NCBI GenBank assembly: GCA_910586215.1
Contig: CAJUGH010000026.1
Coordinates: forward strand, 1 to 60,248
From: an uncultured Acetatifactor sp.
GTDB taxonomy: Bacteria; Bacillota; Clostridia; Lachnospirales; Lachnospiraceae
Length of the DNA stretch: 60,248 nt
Reading direction: 5' to 3'
Shown: positions 33,822-43,127 of the stretch, piece after piece
How the letters are laid out: the number at the start of each line of letters is the position of its first letter
Position numbering within the stretch: position 1 is the stretch's first letter
Notes under the pieces: model-generated
The model's input: only the letters and a program-made list of their open reading frames with translations
The model's database searches: none
Told to the model about the DNA's origin: nothing
Made by a program: the position numbers and the translations under genes

Positions 33822-34340
33822 ATGCTTAGGGGAATTGGGAGCGGGATGATCCTGGCCGGCTGTCTGGGGCTGGGGCTGTGGTACCGTGGCCAGCTGCGGG
33901 GCAGGATACAGGCCCTGCGGCAGCTAGTGGCAATCCTGGATCTGTTCTGCAGTGAAGTGGGCTATGGGCGCTCCACCCTGCCGGAATGCTGCAGGCGCCT
34001 GGCGGGGCAGGTACCGGAGCCATTCGGGGAGAGCCTGGGGAGGATCGGGGAGATTATGGAGGAAAACCGGGGAAAGGCATTTGCGGAGGTCTTCCGGGAA
34101 TATATGGAAGAACCCCTAGGCACCATGTCCCTTAGGGACACAGACCGGGAGGTCTTCCTGGGAGCCGTGCCGCAGATGGGTTTCGTGGACGGGCAGATGC
34201 AGCTTAAAGTCATGGAATCCAGCAGGGAACGGCTGTCATCCACCATAGGGACCCTGGAACAGGAAAACGCCCAAAAATGTCGGATGGCAGTGGGACTGGG
34301 GGCCATGGGCGGGCTGTTTTTGCTGCTGATACTCCTGTGA
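33822..34340 (+). CDS. spoIIIAB: Stage III sporulation protein AB
   Basis: About 172 residues from the ATG at 33822, with GGGGG 7 nt upstream; an in-frame ATG at 33816 and GTG at 33786 are alternatives. An N-terminal membrane helix (GMILAGCLGLGLWY) is followed by helices with the family's LRQLVAILDLFCSEVGYGRSTLPE pattern, and a second hydrophobic helix closes the protein (GAMGGLFLLLILL). SpoIIIAB resembles GspF-type platform proteins of the channel complex. Confidence 0.93.
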   Translation: MLRGIGSGMILAGCLGLGLWYRGQLRGRIQALRQLVAILDLFCSEVGYGRSTLPECCRRLAGQVPEPFGESLGRIGEIMEENRGKAFAEVFREYMEEPLGTMSLRDTDREVFLGAVPQMGFVDGQMQLKVMESSRERLSSTIGTLEQENAQKCRMAVGLGAMGGLFLLLILL

Positions 34341-34414
34341 AGGGAACCGACGGGGGACGGCAGGACCGGGCGGAATGGAAGAGGCCGGCTGGAAGCGGCA
34401 GAATGCGAGGAGAT

Positions 34415-34609
34415 ATGGGAATAAGTCTGATATTCAGGATAGCGGCAGTGGGGATTCTGGTGACCATACTCAGTCAGATACTGAAACATAGCGGCAGGGA
34501 GGAGCATGCCTTTCTGATCAGCCTGGCAGGCCTGATTCTGGTGCTTACCTGGATCATCCCTTATATTTATGATTTGTTTGAGACCATACAGACTTTATTT
34601 TCGCTGTAG
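34415..34609 (+). CDS. spoIIIAC: Stage III sporulation protein AC
   Basis: A small membrane protein of 64 residues with two transmembrane helices. SGREEHAFLISLAGL matches the family's conserved central loop. ATG at 34403 is an in-frame alternative 4 residues upstream; 34415 matches the usual protein start MxxxLIF better. Confidence 0.9.
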   Translation: MGISLIFRIAAVGILVTILSQILKHSGREEHAFLISLAGLILVLTWIIPYIYDLFETIQTLFSL

Positions 34610-34680
34610 GAGATCCTGGGTGTACTGGCCAAACGGGCCAGCCTACCGGAAGCTGTGACATGCAGGCAGGGGGATGAGGG

Positions 34681-35067
34681 ATGCAGGAGATTGTAAAAGT
34701 AGCTTTCCTGGGCATGGCCGGGGCGCTCCTGGCGGTACAGTTCAGGGCGCAGAAGCCGGAATATGCCACTTACATAGGACTGGCAGTCAGCATATTGATC
34801 TTCGGGTATGCCTTGAGACAGGTGGAGGCTGTCATAGGACAGCTTGGCAGGATCAGAAGCTACCTGGGGAGCGGCCAGGGATATCTCTCCATCCTGTTAA
34901 AAGTCATCGGGATCACCTATATCTGTGAGTTTAGTTCCGGGATCTGCAGGGATGCGGGATATCAGGCGGTGGCAGCGCAGATAGAAGTGCTGGGAAAGCT
35001 TTCTGTCATGTTCGCAGGGCTGCCCATCCTGTTTGCGGTTATTGAGCAGATCCAGGGATTCATGTGA
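34681..35067 (+). CDS. spoIIIAD: Stage III sporulation protein AD
   Basis: A 128-residue membrane protein with three to four helices. KVAFLGMAGALLAVQFRAQKPEYA and TYICEFSSGICRDAGYQAVA are family hallmarks. It belongs with SpoIIIAC to the inner platform of the channel. The start is preceded by GGGGGATGAGGG. Confidence 0.94.
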   Translation: MQEIVKVAFLGMAGALLAVQFRAQKPEYATYIGLAVSILIFGYALRQVEAVIGQLGRIRSYLGSGQGYLSILLKVIGITYICEFSSGICRDAGYQAVAAQIEVLGKLSVMFAGLPILFAVIEQIQGFM

Positions 35068-35133
35068 CGGGAGATTGCTTATGCTATTTTGGGCGGCACT
35101 GGCGTATAGTGGGGTAAGGTTGGGGGTGCAGAC

Positions 35134-36189
35134 ATGGACTTGAACCTGGTGTGGCAGGAATTTGGACTGGACAAGCTGGAGGAAGGGATGGGGACGCTGT
35201 TTCCCCAGACGAAACTGTCCCTGGAAAAACTGTTGGGGCAGGTGATGGAAGGGGATGTGTTCGGTGCCCTGTCCGGACTGTTTACAGACAGCATCTCGGA
35301 TTTCTGGGGGCAGCTTACAGGCATGCGGAATGTACTGGTGTTCCTGCTGGTACTGGGACTGGTATCCTCGCTGATGACTCATTTTGTGGAGATTTTTGAC
35401 ATGCATCAGGTGGCAGACATGGGATTCTATTTTATGTACCTGCTCTTCACGGCTGTGCTGCTACAGTGTTTTTCCCAGGTGGTGTCCACCGCCCAGGACA
35501 CCCTGGCGCATGTGAGCCTGTTTATCAAACTGATGGTTCCGGCCTACCTGCTCTCGGTGGGCATCTCCACAGGCATCGCAACGGTGAATGCCTCCTGCCA
35601 GTTGATGATGATTGTGATCTACGGGGTAGAGACATTGCTGGCTGCCGGCATGATCCCATTGATATACAGCATCTGTATGCTGGCAGTGGTGAATGGTATC
35701 TGGGCGGAGGAGAAGCTGACCCTTATCATCGAATTGCTGGAAAAATGTGTGGGCTGGGTGCTGAAGGGGGCGATCGGTGTGGTCACGGGACTGAGCATTT
35801 TCCAGGCGCTGATCACACCGGTGGTGGACAGTGTGAAGACTTCAGCCCTGCAGAGGTTCCTGTCTGCCATTCCCGGGGTGGGCAATGCGGCAGACGGTGT
35901 GGTGGACCTGGTGATTGGATCTGCGTCGGTAATCAAAAATAGCATCGGTGTGGTGCTGCTGATCCTGTTTCTGCTGATGTGTGCGGCGCCCCTTATGAAG
36001 ATTGCACTGATCGCAGGGGTGCTGAAATGTGCTGCTGCCTTTATGGGAATTGTCAGCGACAGCAGGATCACTTCCTGCGCCAACCGGGCGGGGAATGCAG
36101 CCCTTCTGATGCTACGGACCACAGCAACAGCCATGCTGCTGTTTCTGATTTCCATTGCGGTGATCACGGTTTCGGGGAGAAGTATGTAA
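35134..36189 (+). CDS. spoIIIAE: Stage III sporulation protein AE
   Basis: A 351-residue polytopic protein, the largest of the operon, with about seven hydrophobic segments after an extracytoplasmic N-terminal part. MLMIVIYGVETLLAAGMIPLIYSIC-like and GVVTGLSIFQALITPVVDSVKTSA segments match SpoIIIAE of clostridia. It is embedded in the mother-cell membrane around the forespore. A strong hairpin follows the stop codon. Confidence 0.94.
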   Translation: MDLNLVWQEFGLDKLEEGMGTLFPQTKLSLEKLLGQVMEGDVFGALSGLFTDSISDFWGQLTGMRNVLVFLLVLGLVSSLMTHFVEIFDMHQVADMGFYFMYLLFTAVLLQCFSQVVSTAQDTLAHVSLFIKLMVPAYLLSVGISTGIATVNASCQLMMIVIYGVETLLAAGMIPLIYSICMLAVVNGIWAEEKLTLIIELLEKCVGWVLKGAIGVVTGLSIFQALITPVVDSVKTSALQRFLSAIPGVGNAADGVVDLVIGSASVIKNSIGVVLLILFLLMCAAPLMKIALIAGVLKCAAAFMGIVSDSRITSCANRAGNAALLMLRTTATAMLLFLISIAVITVSGRSM

Positions 36190-36248
36190 GGAATGAAGAT
36201 TTTCTAAGGCCAGAAAGTACCTGCCCTAAGAAAATCTAAGTCATTCCT
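36189..36248 (+). terminator. Long hairpin inside the spoIIIA operon
   Basis: AGGAATGA-AGATTTTCT (36189-36205) pairs with AGAAAATCT (36229-36237) and TCATTCCT (36241-36248), leaving a 3-nt bulge and a 23-nt loop; TTTG follows. It starts on the spoIIIAE stop codon and could attenuate the distal genes. Confidence 0.6.
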
Positions 36249-36252
36249 TTGT

Positions 36253-36291
36253 GAATTGCCTTGCGGCAATTCTTCCAGGCACGATTTTGCG
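36253..36291 (+). other. Perfect hairpin plus shared 14-mer before spoIIIAF
   Basis: GAATTGCC-TTGC-GGCAATTC (36253-36272) is followed by GGCACGATTTTGCG (36278-36291), which recurs at 52597-52610 after recN. Together with the preceding hairpin this fills the 163-bp gap. Confidence 0.55.
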
Positions 36292-36352
36292 CTCTGGTTT
36301 CACGGATTGTGCCGATAGGAGAAAGTGTATAGAGAGAAAGGAAAGGTGACAT

Positions 36353-36865
36353 ATGTTTTTCCAGGCGATCTGCAGGACGGGGATCTTCATGATCTGTGCC
36401 CAGGCCATTGTACATTTCAGGCCCCAGGAATCCTATGAGAAATATCTGAAGCTGTTAGTCAGCGCCATGGTACTGATCCAACTGTTCCTGCCCATAGCAA
36501 ACCTGTTTGCCGGAGGCAGCCTGCAGGATGCTGCTGCAGAACTGGCCCTGTTCCAGGAGGATCTGGAGCAGGCCATGGAGGAAGCCCAGGATGCCGCCGC
36601 GGATGCGGCAGGGTATCTGGAGCAGATGAGCCTGGAGGAGGTCAGAAAGCGGGTAGAAGAGAAGCAGAGATCCGTGGAAGGGCAGGAAGCTGTGGAGGGA
36701 CAGGGGACCGCGGGGGAACAGGGGACTAGGAAGGAGCAGGGGACTGTGAAGGGACAGGAGGCAGAGGCAGGACAGCAGGATACGGTGGGAGAGGAGGCTT
36801 CCCAGGACGGTGCAGTCACTGTGGAAGTGGAACCTGTGGAGCCGGTACAGATCCAGGTGAAATGA
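36353..36865 (+). CDS. spoIIIAF: Stage III sporulation protein AF
   Basis: A 170-residue protein with two N-terminal membrane helices (near residues 1-50) followed by a soluble part. YEKYLKLLVSAMVLIQLFLPI is typical of the family. Residues about 100-150 are an unusual Glu/Gly/Gln-rich repeat (VEGQ, GEQGT, KEQGT units) lacking in most homologues. The start lies after AAAGGTGAC. It is part of the channel complex and the first gene after the hairpin cluster. Confidence 0.88.
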   Translation: MFFQAICRTGIFMICAQAIVHFRPQESYEKYLKLLVSAMVLIQLFLPIANLFAGGSLQDAAAELALFQEDLEQAMEEAQDAAADAAGYLEQMSLEEVRKRVEEKQRSVEGQEAVEGQGTAGEQGTRKEQGTVKGQEAEAGQQDTVGEEASQDGAVTVEVEPVEPVQIQVK

Positions 36866-36877
36866 CAGGAGAGGTGC

Positions 36878-37570
36878 ATGGGTATGGAAAAAGGGTGGAA
36901 ACAGTGGAAGGCGTGGATCAAGGAAAAGGGTCTGGAGAAATATTTTCGCAGGGACAACCTGCTGATCCTGGTATTAGGGGGGATCCTGCTTGTGATCATA
37001 GCCCTTCCGGCCGGGGAAGATAACGGGGCTGGGAAGAAGAGGGACAGCATAACAGGGGAATCCGGCACGGCAGGACAAGGGGAAGACAGCACGGGCACTG
37101 GCCTGGGAAGCGGGATGGCGGATATGACAGGTACCATGCAGGGCAGTATGGCAGAGGAGGCGTATGCAGCCTACCTGGAAGCCCATCTTACAGAGGTGCT
37201 GGAAAATATGGAGGGAGTGGGGAAGGTGAGGGTGATGGTCACGATTAAGTCCTCCCAGGAACTGGTGGTGGAAAAGGAAGAGACTACAAGCCGCAGCAGT
37301 ACGGATGAGAAGGATGCCCAGGGGGGAAGCCGGGAAAGCATCCAGTGGGAGAATGGGGAGAGTGTGGTGTACCGCACCAATGGAAGCCTGAGTGAGCCAT
37401 ATGTGATCAAGACCCTGAAGCCCCAGGTGGAGGGTGTGCTGGTGGTGGCAGAGGGGGCTGGCACAGGCAATATCAACCGGACCATCACGGAGATCGTACA
37501 GGCTCTGTTTGGCGTGGAAGCCCATAAGGTGAAAGTGGTGCGTATGGAGGGCATGGAGGAAAATAATTGA
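36878..37570 (+). CDS. spoIIIAG: Stage III sporulation protein AG
   Basis: A 230-residue single-pass protein: transmembrane helix at about residues 28-46 (LLILVLGGILLVIIALP), a low-complexity linker, and a ring-building domain in the C-terminal 140 residues (LENMEGVGKVRVMVTI, EGVLVVAEGAG). In B. subtilis, SpoIIIAG forms a large ring in the intermembrane space. AGGAGAGGTGC precedes the ATG. Confidence 0.93.
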   Translation: MGMEKGWKQWKAWIKEKGLEKYFRRDNLLILVLGGILLVIIALPAGEDNGAGKKRDSITGESGTAGQGEDSTGTGLGSGMADMTGTMQGSMAEEAYAAYLEAHLTEVLENMEGVGKVRVMVTIKSSQELVVEKEETTSRSSTDEKDAQGGSRESIQWENGESVVYRTNGSLSEPYVIKTLKPQVEGVLVVAEGAGTGNINRTITEIVQALFGVEAHKVKVVRMEGMEENN

Positions 37571-37644
37571 ATGCAGACAGGTAGCATATATCCTTCAGAA
37601 GGCTCATACAATGAACTAGTAAAAACGCAAAGAGGGGATAAAAA

Positions 37645-38412
37645 GTGAAAAATCTAATTAAAAAAAACCAGCTTATGATAACCGCCCTTGCAATTATGAT
37701 TGCAATCGCAGGCTACCTGCAGTTTGCGGGCAATGGCCTGGAGGAGGAATACCAGAAAGAGAATGACGGCAATGTGGAAGCTGTGGGGGCCAGTGCAGCA
37801 GGGACAGATACGGTTGCCAGTGACTATACGCTGGATGGGATCCTGGATCTTTCGGAGGATGATTTGATAAGTTCCGGGGCTACAGAGATTGACAGCCTGG
37901 ATTCAGACATGGAAGACACCCTTGTGGATGATTTCCTGAGCCAGGATATGCAGGTTTCCGATGGCCAGGACCAGGCCACAGATCCGGGTGTCCAGGTGGC
38001 AGAGGCCACACCCACCCAGGGGGAGATTCCCGGTGAGGCAGTGTTTACTTCTGCAGGCGGCACGGCAGTGCTCTCCGAGGCAAAGCTGATCAAGGAGCAG
38101 ACCAGGGCGAAGAACAAGGAGACCCTGCTGGAGATCATCAACAGCGTGGGACTTACGGACGAACAGAAGCAGGAGGCCGTGGATACCATGGTGGAAATGA
38201 CGGCCATAGCCGAGAAGGAAGCGGCGGCGGAGATCCTTCTGGAGGCCAAGGGATATAAGGATGTGGTGGTGAGCATCAACGACGGGGCCGTGGATGTGGT
38301 GGTAAATGCAACGGTGCTGGATGACATGATGCGGGCGCAGATCGAGGACATTGTAAAACGTAAGACAGATATCCCTGCAGAGCATATTATCATCAGTACT
38401 GTGGCGCAGTAA
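37645..38412 (+). CDS. spoIIIAH: Stage III sporulation protein AH
   Basis: A 255-residue protein starting with GTG at 37645, behind AGAGGGGATAAAAA. An N-terminal membrane helix (LMITALAIMIAIAGYLQF) leads to an acidic linker and then the EscJ/PilO-like ring domain (KEAAAEILLEAKGYKDVVVSI, VVNATVLDD). It pairs with forespore SpoIIQ to connect mother cell and forespore. It ends the operon. Confidence 0.94.
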   Translation: MKNLIKKNQLMITALAIMIAIAGYLQFAGNGLEEEYQKENDGNVEAVGASAAGTDTVASDYTLDGILDLSEDDLISSGATEIDSLDSDMEDTLVDDFLSQDMQVSDGQDQATDPGVQVAEATPTQGEIPGEAVFTSAGGTAVLSEAKLIKEQTRAKNKETLLEIINSVGLTDEQKQEAVDTMVEMTAIAEKEAAAEILLEAKGYKDVVVSINDGAVDVVVNATVLDDMMRAQIEDIVKRKTDIPAEHIIISTVAQ

Positions 38413-38766
38413 ACCGTGTGTATATGTTGTTGTGAATGAAGTGAATTTACATAGGTAGGCCACAGGTTACATGTGCATCATGTTACTTTGAACGGTATGG
38501 CCGTGAAAAGTAACCCGCGAACGGTATTTACCACGGAAATTATGACAGGTTCCAGTACAAATTATATGGAAACCATGGTATAATGTTGACTCACAGGGAC
38601 ATTGAGTCAATTTCTGATTCCATGTGCGCGGAAGCGCACGAAATCATAGTATAATGTCCTTATTCAAGTCAGTAGGCGAACGGATGGACATGATTACCAT
38701 GTGCGATCTATAGCCTTTATCAAAAGGAGCATGAGGCATACAAAGTACCAGCAGAGAGGACAGCAT
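38413..38766. other. Non-coding 354-bp region between spoIIIAH and deoB
   Basis: No gene was found. It holds a two-part hairpin, GTTACTTT-GA-ACGG-5-CCGT-GA-AAAGTAAC (38482-38514), a perfect inverted repeat TTGACTCA-9-TGAGTCAA starting at 38585, a hairpin GTGCGC-GGAA-GCGCAC (38624-38639) related to the TGAA-loop family, and two TATAAT boxes near 38578 and 38650. The first box lies next to the TTGACTCA repeat, which looks like an operator for the deoB transcript. Confidence 0.6.
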
Positions 38767-39963
38767 ATGAAGAGAGTATTTTTGATTGTACTGGACAGTT
38801 TCGGGATCGGGGAGATGGCAGATGCGCCTGCCTATGGGGATATCCATGTGAATACCCTGCGGAGCGTATCTGCGAGTCCCTGTTTCCACCTGCCGAACCT
38901 GGAGAGGATGGGGCTTTTCCAGATAGATGGCGTGGAGGTGGCAGAAGGCTGCAGGATTGCCGGTCTTTCCGATGGCCATACAGCCCGGATTGCCCGTATG
39001 ACGGAGGCTTCCAGAGGGAAAGATACTACCATCGGGCACTGGGAGATTGCAGGACTCATTTCGGAAAATCCCCTGCCCACCTATCCGGATGGATTCCCGG
39101 AGGAGGTGCTGGCCCCCTTTAGGGAGCAGACAGGCCGTGGCGTCCTGTGCAACCGGCCTTACTCCGGTACCCAGGTGATTCAGGACTATGGGAAGGAGCA
39201 TATGCGCACGGGGGACTTGATCGTCTATACTTCCGCGGACAGCGTATTCCAGATTGCAGCCCATGAGTCGGTGGTGCCCGTGGAGACCTTGTATGATTAT
39301 TGCCGGGTGGCCAGGAAGATCCTGGCCGGACGCCACGGTGTGGGGCGGGTCATTGCCAGGCCTTTTGCGGGGGATGGGGGGCATTTTGCCAGGACGCCAA
39401 GACGGCATGATTTCTCCATGACACCTCCCGGCGTGACCATGCTGGACCAGTTGAAACAGGCGGGAAAAGACGTGATCGCCGTGGGAAAGATCCAGGATAT
39501 CTTCGCCGGGCAGGGCATCACGGAGTTCGTCTATACAAACGGCAACGAAGAGGGGATTGCAAGGACCCTGGAATATCTGGGGAAGGACTTTGAGGGGCTG
39601 TGTTTTGTGAATCTGGTGGACTATGACATGCTCTACGGCCACCGCAGGGACGTGGACGGTTACGCCAGGGCCCTAAGCTACTTCGATGAAAAACTTCCCC
39701 TCATCTTCCAGAAGATGGGTCCGGAAGACATCCTGATGCTCACCGCTGACCATGGGTGTGACCCGGCCTATCAGGCCAGCACCGACCACACCCGGGAGTA
39801 CACTCCTTTCCTGGTGTACGGGCAGGGCGTGGCACCAGGAAACTGCGGCACGAGAAAAACCTTTGCAGACATAGGGGCAACTGTGTTACAATACTTTGGT
39901 ATCACGCCTGTCTTCCGCGGGCAGGGAATGCTGGAGGAAGCCGTGCAGGATATACAGGAATAG
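38767..39963 (+). CDS. deoB: Phosphopentomutase
   Basis: About 398 residues from the ATG at 38767, with AGAGAGGA upstream; the family starts at this MKRVFLIVLDSFGIGEMADA. Metal-binding residues are visible in DSFGIG near residue 10, KDTTIGHWE near 87 and TADHGCDPA near 323, the alkaline-phosphatase-fold motifs of DeoB. It converts ribose-1-phosphate and deoxyribose-1-phosphate to the 5-phosphates in nucleoside salvage. It is followed by a 115-bp gap and then prfC. Confidence 0.95.
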   Translation: MKRVFLIVLDSFGIGEMADAPAYGDIHVNTLRSVSASPCFHLPNLERMGLFQIDGVEVAEGCRIAGLSDGHTARIARMTEASRGKDTTIGHWEIAGLISENPLPTYPDGFPEEVLAPFREQTGRGVLCNRPYSGTQVIQDYGKEHMRTGDLIVYTSADSVFQIAAHESVVPVETLYDYCRVARKILAGRHGVGRVIARPFAGDGGHFARTPRRHDFSMTPPGVTMLDQLKQAGKDVIAVGKIQDIFAGQGITEFVYTNGNEEGIARTLEYLGKDFEGLCFVNLVDYDMLYGHRRDVDGYARALSYFDEKLPLIFQKMGPEDILMLTADHGCDPAYQASTDHTREYTPFLVYGQGVAPGNCGTRKTFADIGATVLQYFGITPVFRGQGMLEEAVQDIQE

Positions 39964-40078
39964 CATAGCCGGGAAAGGACGGTTGCCCGGTACCTTCTGC
40001 TGACAGGAGAGATGCGGCAGGAAACCGTAAGGTTGCTAACACCGTAAGATACGGATCTGAGTAGGGAGGAAAGGAAAT

Positions 40079-41674
40079 ATGGGTAACATAACAGAAGAAA
40101 TAAAGCGCCGCCGGACCTTTGCCATTATCTCGCACCCGGACGCAGGGAAGACTACTTTGACGGAGAAATTCCTGCTCTACGGGGGAGCCATTAACCTGGC
40201 GGGAAGTGTCAAGGGAAAGGCCACTGCCAGGCACGCCGTATCGGACTGGATGGAGATCGAGAAGGAGAGGGGTATCTCCGTGACTTCTTCGGTGCTGCAG
40301 TTCGAGTATGGCGGCTATTGTATCAATATCCTGGATACGCCGGGACACCAGGATTTCTCCGAGGACACCTACAGGACCTTGATGGCAGCGGATTCGGCGG
40401 TGATGGTCATCGATGCGTCCAAAGGAGTGGAGGCCCAGACCCGGAAGCTGTTCAAGGTCTGTGTCATGCGCAAGATTCCCATCTTCACCTTCATCAATAA
40501 GCTGGACCGGGATGCCAATGATACCTTTGACCTGCTGGATGACATTGAGAAGGAACTTGGGATTGCTACCTGTCCCTTAAACTGGCCTATCGGTTCGGGC
40601 AAGGAGTTTAAGGGGATCTATGACCGGGAGAAAAAATGTGTGATCTCCTATTCTGACACAGAGAAGGGAACCAGGGAGGGGACAGCCACGGAGATTCCCA
40701 TAGGGGATGAGGCCGGCCTGCGGACCTTGATTGGAGATGGGGCTGCGGACAAGCTCCTGGAAGAAGTGGAACTGTTGGATGGGGCCAGCGCGGCATTTGA
40801 CCTGGGGTTGGTGCAGGCCGGGGAACTGACCCCGGTGTGCTTCGGCTCTGCTCTTACCAATTTCGGGGTGGAGATCTTCCTGCAGCATTTCCTGGACATG
40901 GCTACCACGCCCTTGCCCAGGAAGGCAGATATAGGGTTGGTGGATCCCGTGGAGAATGCTTTCAGCGCCTTTGTGTTCAAGATCCAGGCCAATATGAACA
41001 AGGCCCACCGGGACAGGATCGCGTTCCTGCGCATCTGTTCCGGGAAATTCGATGCCCAGATGGAAGTGCGTCATGTGCAGGGGGGGAAGGTCATGCGCCT
41101 CTCCCAGCCCCAGCAGATCATGGCAGACGAGAGGAAGATATTAAGCGAGGCCTATGCAGGGGACATCATCGGTGTGTTCGACCCTGGGATTTTCTCCATC
41201 GGGGACACGGTGTGCAGTCCCGGCAAGAAGCTGCAATATGAAGGGATTCCCACCTTTGCGCCGGAGCATTTTGCCAGGGTGCGCCAACTGGATACCATGA
41301 AGCGGAAGCAGTTTGTGAAGGGGATCGAACAGATTGCCCAGGAGGGTGCCATCCAGATCTTCCAGGAGTTCAATACGGGGCTGGAGGAGATCATCGTGGG
41401 CGTGGTGGGTGTCCTGCAGTTCGATGTGCTCAAATACCGGCTGGAGAATGAATATAATGTGGAGATCCGGCTGGAGAACCTGCCCTATGAGCATATCCGC
41501 TGGATCGAGAACAAGGAGGAGGTGGATATCACGAAGATTGTGGGCACCTCTGACATGAAGAAAGTGAAGGACATGAAGGGTAATCCCCTGTTATTGTTCG
41601 TGAACCCCTGGAGTGTGGGCATGACCCTGGACCGGAACAAAGGTCTGGTGCTGACAGAGTTTGGCAGGGAATAG
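40079..41674 (+). CDS. prfC: Peptide chain release factor 3
   Basis: A 531-residue GTPase. SHPDAGKTTLTEK (G1, near residue 19), the LDTPGHQDF motif (G3) and FINKLDRD (G4) match translational GTPases, and the length and the KGKATARHAVSDWMEIEKERGIS switch region match RF3. It recycles RF1/RF2 from ribosomes after termination. GGGAGGAAAGG is the ribosome site. A single gene. Confidence 0.96.
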   Translation: MGNITEEIKRRRTFAIISHPDAGKTTLTEKFLLYGGAINLAGSVKGKATARHAVSDWMEIEKERGISVTSSVLQFEYGGYCINILDTPGHQDFSEDTYRTLMAADSAVMVIDASKGVEAQTRKLFKVCVMRKIPIFTFINKLDRDANDTFDLLDDIEKELGIATCPLNWPIGSGKEFKGIYDREKKCVISYSDTEKGTREGTATEIPIGDEAGLRTLIGDGAADKLLEEVELLDGASAAFDLGLVQAGELTPVCFGSALTNFGVEIFLQHFLDMATTPLPRKADIGLVDPVENAFSAFVFKIQANMNKAHRDRIAFLRICSGKFDAQMEVRHVQGGKVMRLSQPQQIMADERKILSEAYAGDIIGVFDPGIFSIGDTVCSPGKKLQYEGIPTFAPEHFARVRQLDTMKRKQFVKGIEQIAQEGAIQIFQEFNTGLEEIIVGVVGVLQFDVLKYRLENEYNVEIRLENLPYEHIRWIENKEEVDITKIVGTSDMKKVKDMKGNPLLLFVNPWSVGMTLDRNKGLVLTEFGRE

Positions 41675-41741
41675 GGTTGCCCGGGAGGGAAGATGCCGGG
41701 GCAGGTGCCTTCCCGGAACTGCTAATGGTAGGAGTCAGTAG

Positions 41742-43016
41742 ATGGTGAGAAAAAGAGGACGCGGGGCACTTGTCCTGCTATTGCTGTTATGTATGACCCT
41801 GGGCAGCTGTGCAGGCGGGGAATGGCTGGATGAGGTGCCTAAGGACTTCGCCCTGTGGAAAGAGGAAGCAGCCTCTGCCACAGGGGATGGGGCGGGAATC
41901 CTGCAGGAGGGACAGGCCGTTTCAGGGGAAGAAGGTGGACCGGATGCTGTAACAGAGCCGCCGTATTCTTTCCTGGCAGAGGAAGTCTATGGATTTGCCT
42001 TCTTTGGACTTACGGAAGCGGAGAAAATATGGTACCGGGACATGGAACAAATCCTGGGATGCCACCAGGAGAAGAAACAGTTGTCCCCGGAGGGACTGGA
42101 GGCAGGACTGGACGAGACGGATATTGACAGGGTCTTCCAGAGTGTGCTCATCGACCACCCGGAACTATTCTATGTGGAAGGGTATTCCTATACCAGGTTT
42201 ACCAGGGGGGAGAAGATCACGGCTCTGGAATTCTCCGGCAGCTACAATGTGGACCTGGAGACTGCGAAGATTAGGCAGGAGGAGATTGCCAGGGCAGTGG
42301 GGGAGATCCTGTCAGGTATTGCGGAGGAAGCCACCGACTATGAAAAAGTGAAATATGTGTATGACACACTGATCCGAAATACGGAATATGAACTGGACTC
42401 CCCGGATAACCAGAATATCTACTCTGTTTTTGTCAATCATATATCTGTGTGCCAGGGCTATGCCAAGGCTACCCAGCACCTTCTGAATGCACTGGGCATT
42501 CCCTGTACCCTGGTTCTGGGAACCGTGGGGGAGAATGAGGGACATGCCTGGAACCTGGTAAACATAGGGGGAAGCTGCTATTATGTGGACACCACCTGGG
42601 GGGATGCTTCCTACCAGCTTGATACACTGGTGGAAGAATCCCAGCTGTCCATGCCGGAGATCAATTACGACTATCTCAATGTGACAACTGCAGAACTTTT
42701 AAGGACCCATACCATCTCCCCGGATATGGACATGCCTTTGTGCATTGACACGGCAGCCAACTATTATGTGATGGAGGGGGCGCTTTTTTCCTCCTATGAC
42801 AGGCAGCAGATGGAGGAACTATTCCAGCGGGCCATAGAGGAGGGCAGGGAGGATGTGACCATCAAGTGTGCGGATGAGGAGAGTTATGTCCAGGTGACGA
42901 CAGCGCTGCTGGATAACCAGGAGATCTTCCGTTACTTGAAAGAGTCTGATGGCACGGTGGCATATACACGGGATGATAATCAGCGCTCCCTGACATTTTG
43001 GGTGACAAATGAGTAG
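41742..43016 (+). CDS. Transglutaminase-like lipoprotein
   Basis: A 424-residue lipoprotein: signal helix (LVLLLLLCMTLG) and lipobox LGSC near residue 24, an acidic spacer, and a transglutaminase-like core with Cys in ISVCQGYA, His in EGHAWNLV and Asp in YVDTTWGD. It shares order and motifs with the protein at 30406-32169 (DHPELF, the triad, AGIP/ALGIP after the Cys helix), so the two are paralogues. Such enzymes act as cysteine proteases or crosslinkers on the cell surface. The target is unknown. The gene may be read into the following Asp23 gene. Confidence 0.82.
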   Translation: MVRKRGRGALVLLLLLCMTLGSCAGGEWLDEVPKDFALWKEEAASATGDGAGILQEGQAVSGEEGGPDAVTEPPYSFLAEEVYGFAFFGLTEAEKIWYRDMEQILGCHQEKKQLSPEGLEAGLDETDIDRVFQSVLIDHPELFYVEGYSYTRFTRGEKITALEFSGSYNVDLETAKIRQEEIARAVGEILSGIAEEATDYEKVKYVYDTLIRNTEYELDSPDNQNIYSVFVNHISVCQGYAKATQHLLNALGIPCTLVLGTVGENEGHAWNLVNIGGSCYYVDTTWGDASYQLDTLVEESQLSMPEINYDYLNVTTAELLRTHTISPDMDMPLCIDTAANYYVMEGALFSSYDRQQMEELFQRAIEEGREDVTIKCADEESYVQVTTALLDNQEIFRYLKESDGTVAYTRDDNQRSLTFWVTNE

Positions 43017-43127
43017 GGAATGTGGTACAATGTTGACACAGAACAGACAGATGCTGCGCTTGGGTTCTATAGTGAGCCGCGGCATCTGGAAAGAGGACTG
43101 ACACAGGGTCAGACAGGAGGTAACAGG

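Noticed and set aside
38644..39642. 332-residue minus-strand frame over deoB
   Set aside because: It mirrors a confidently identified phosphopentomutase and shows no domain.
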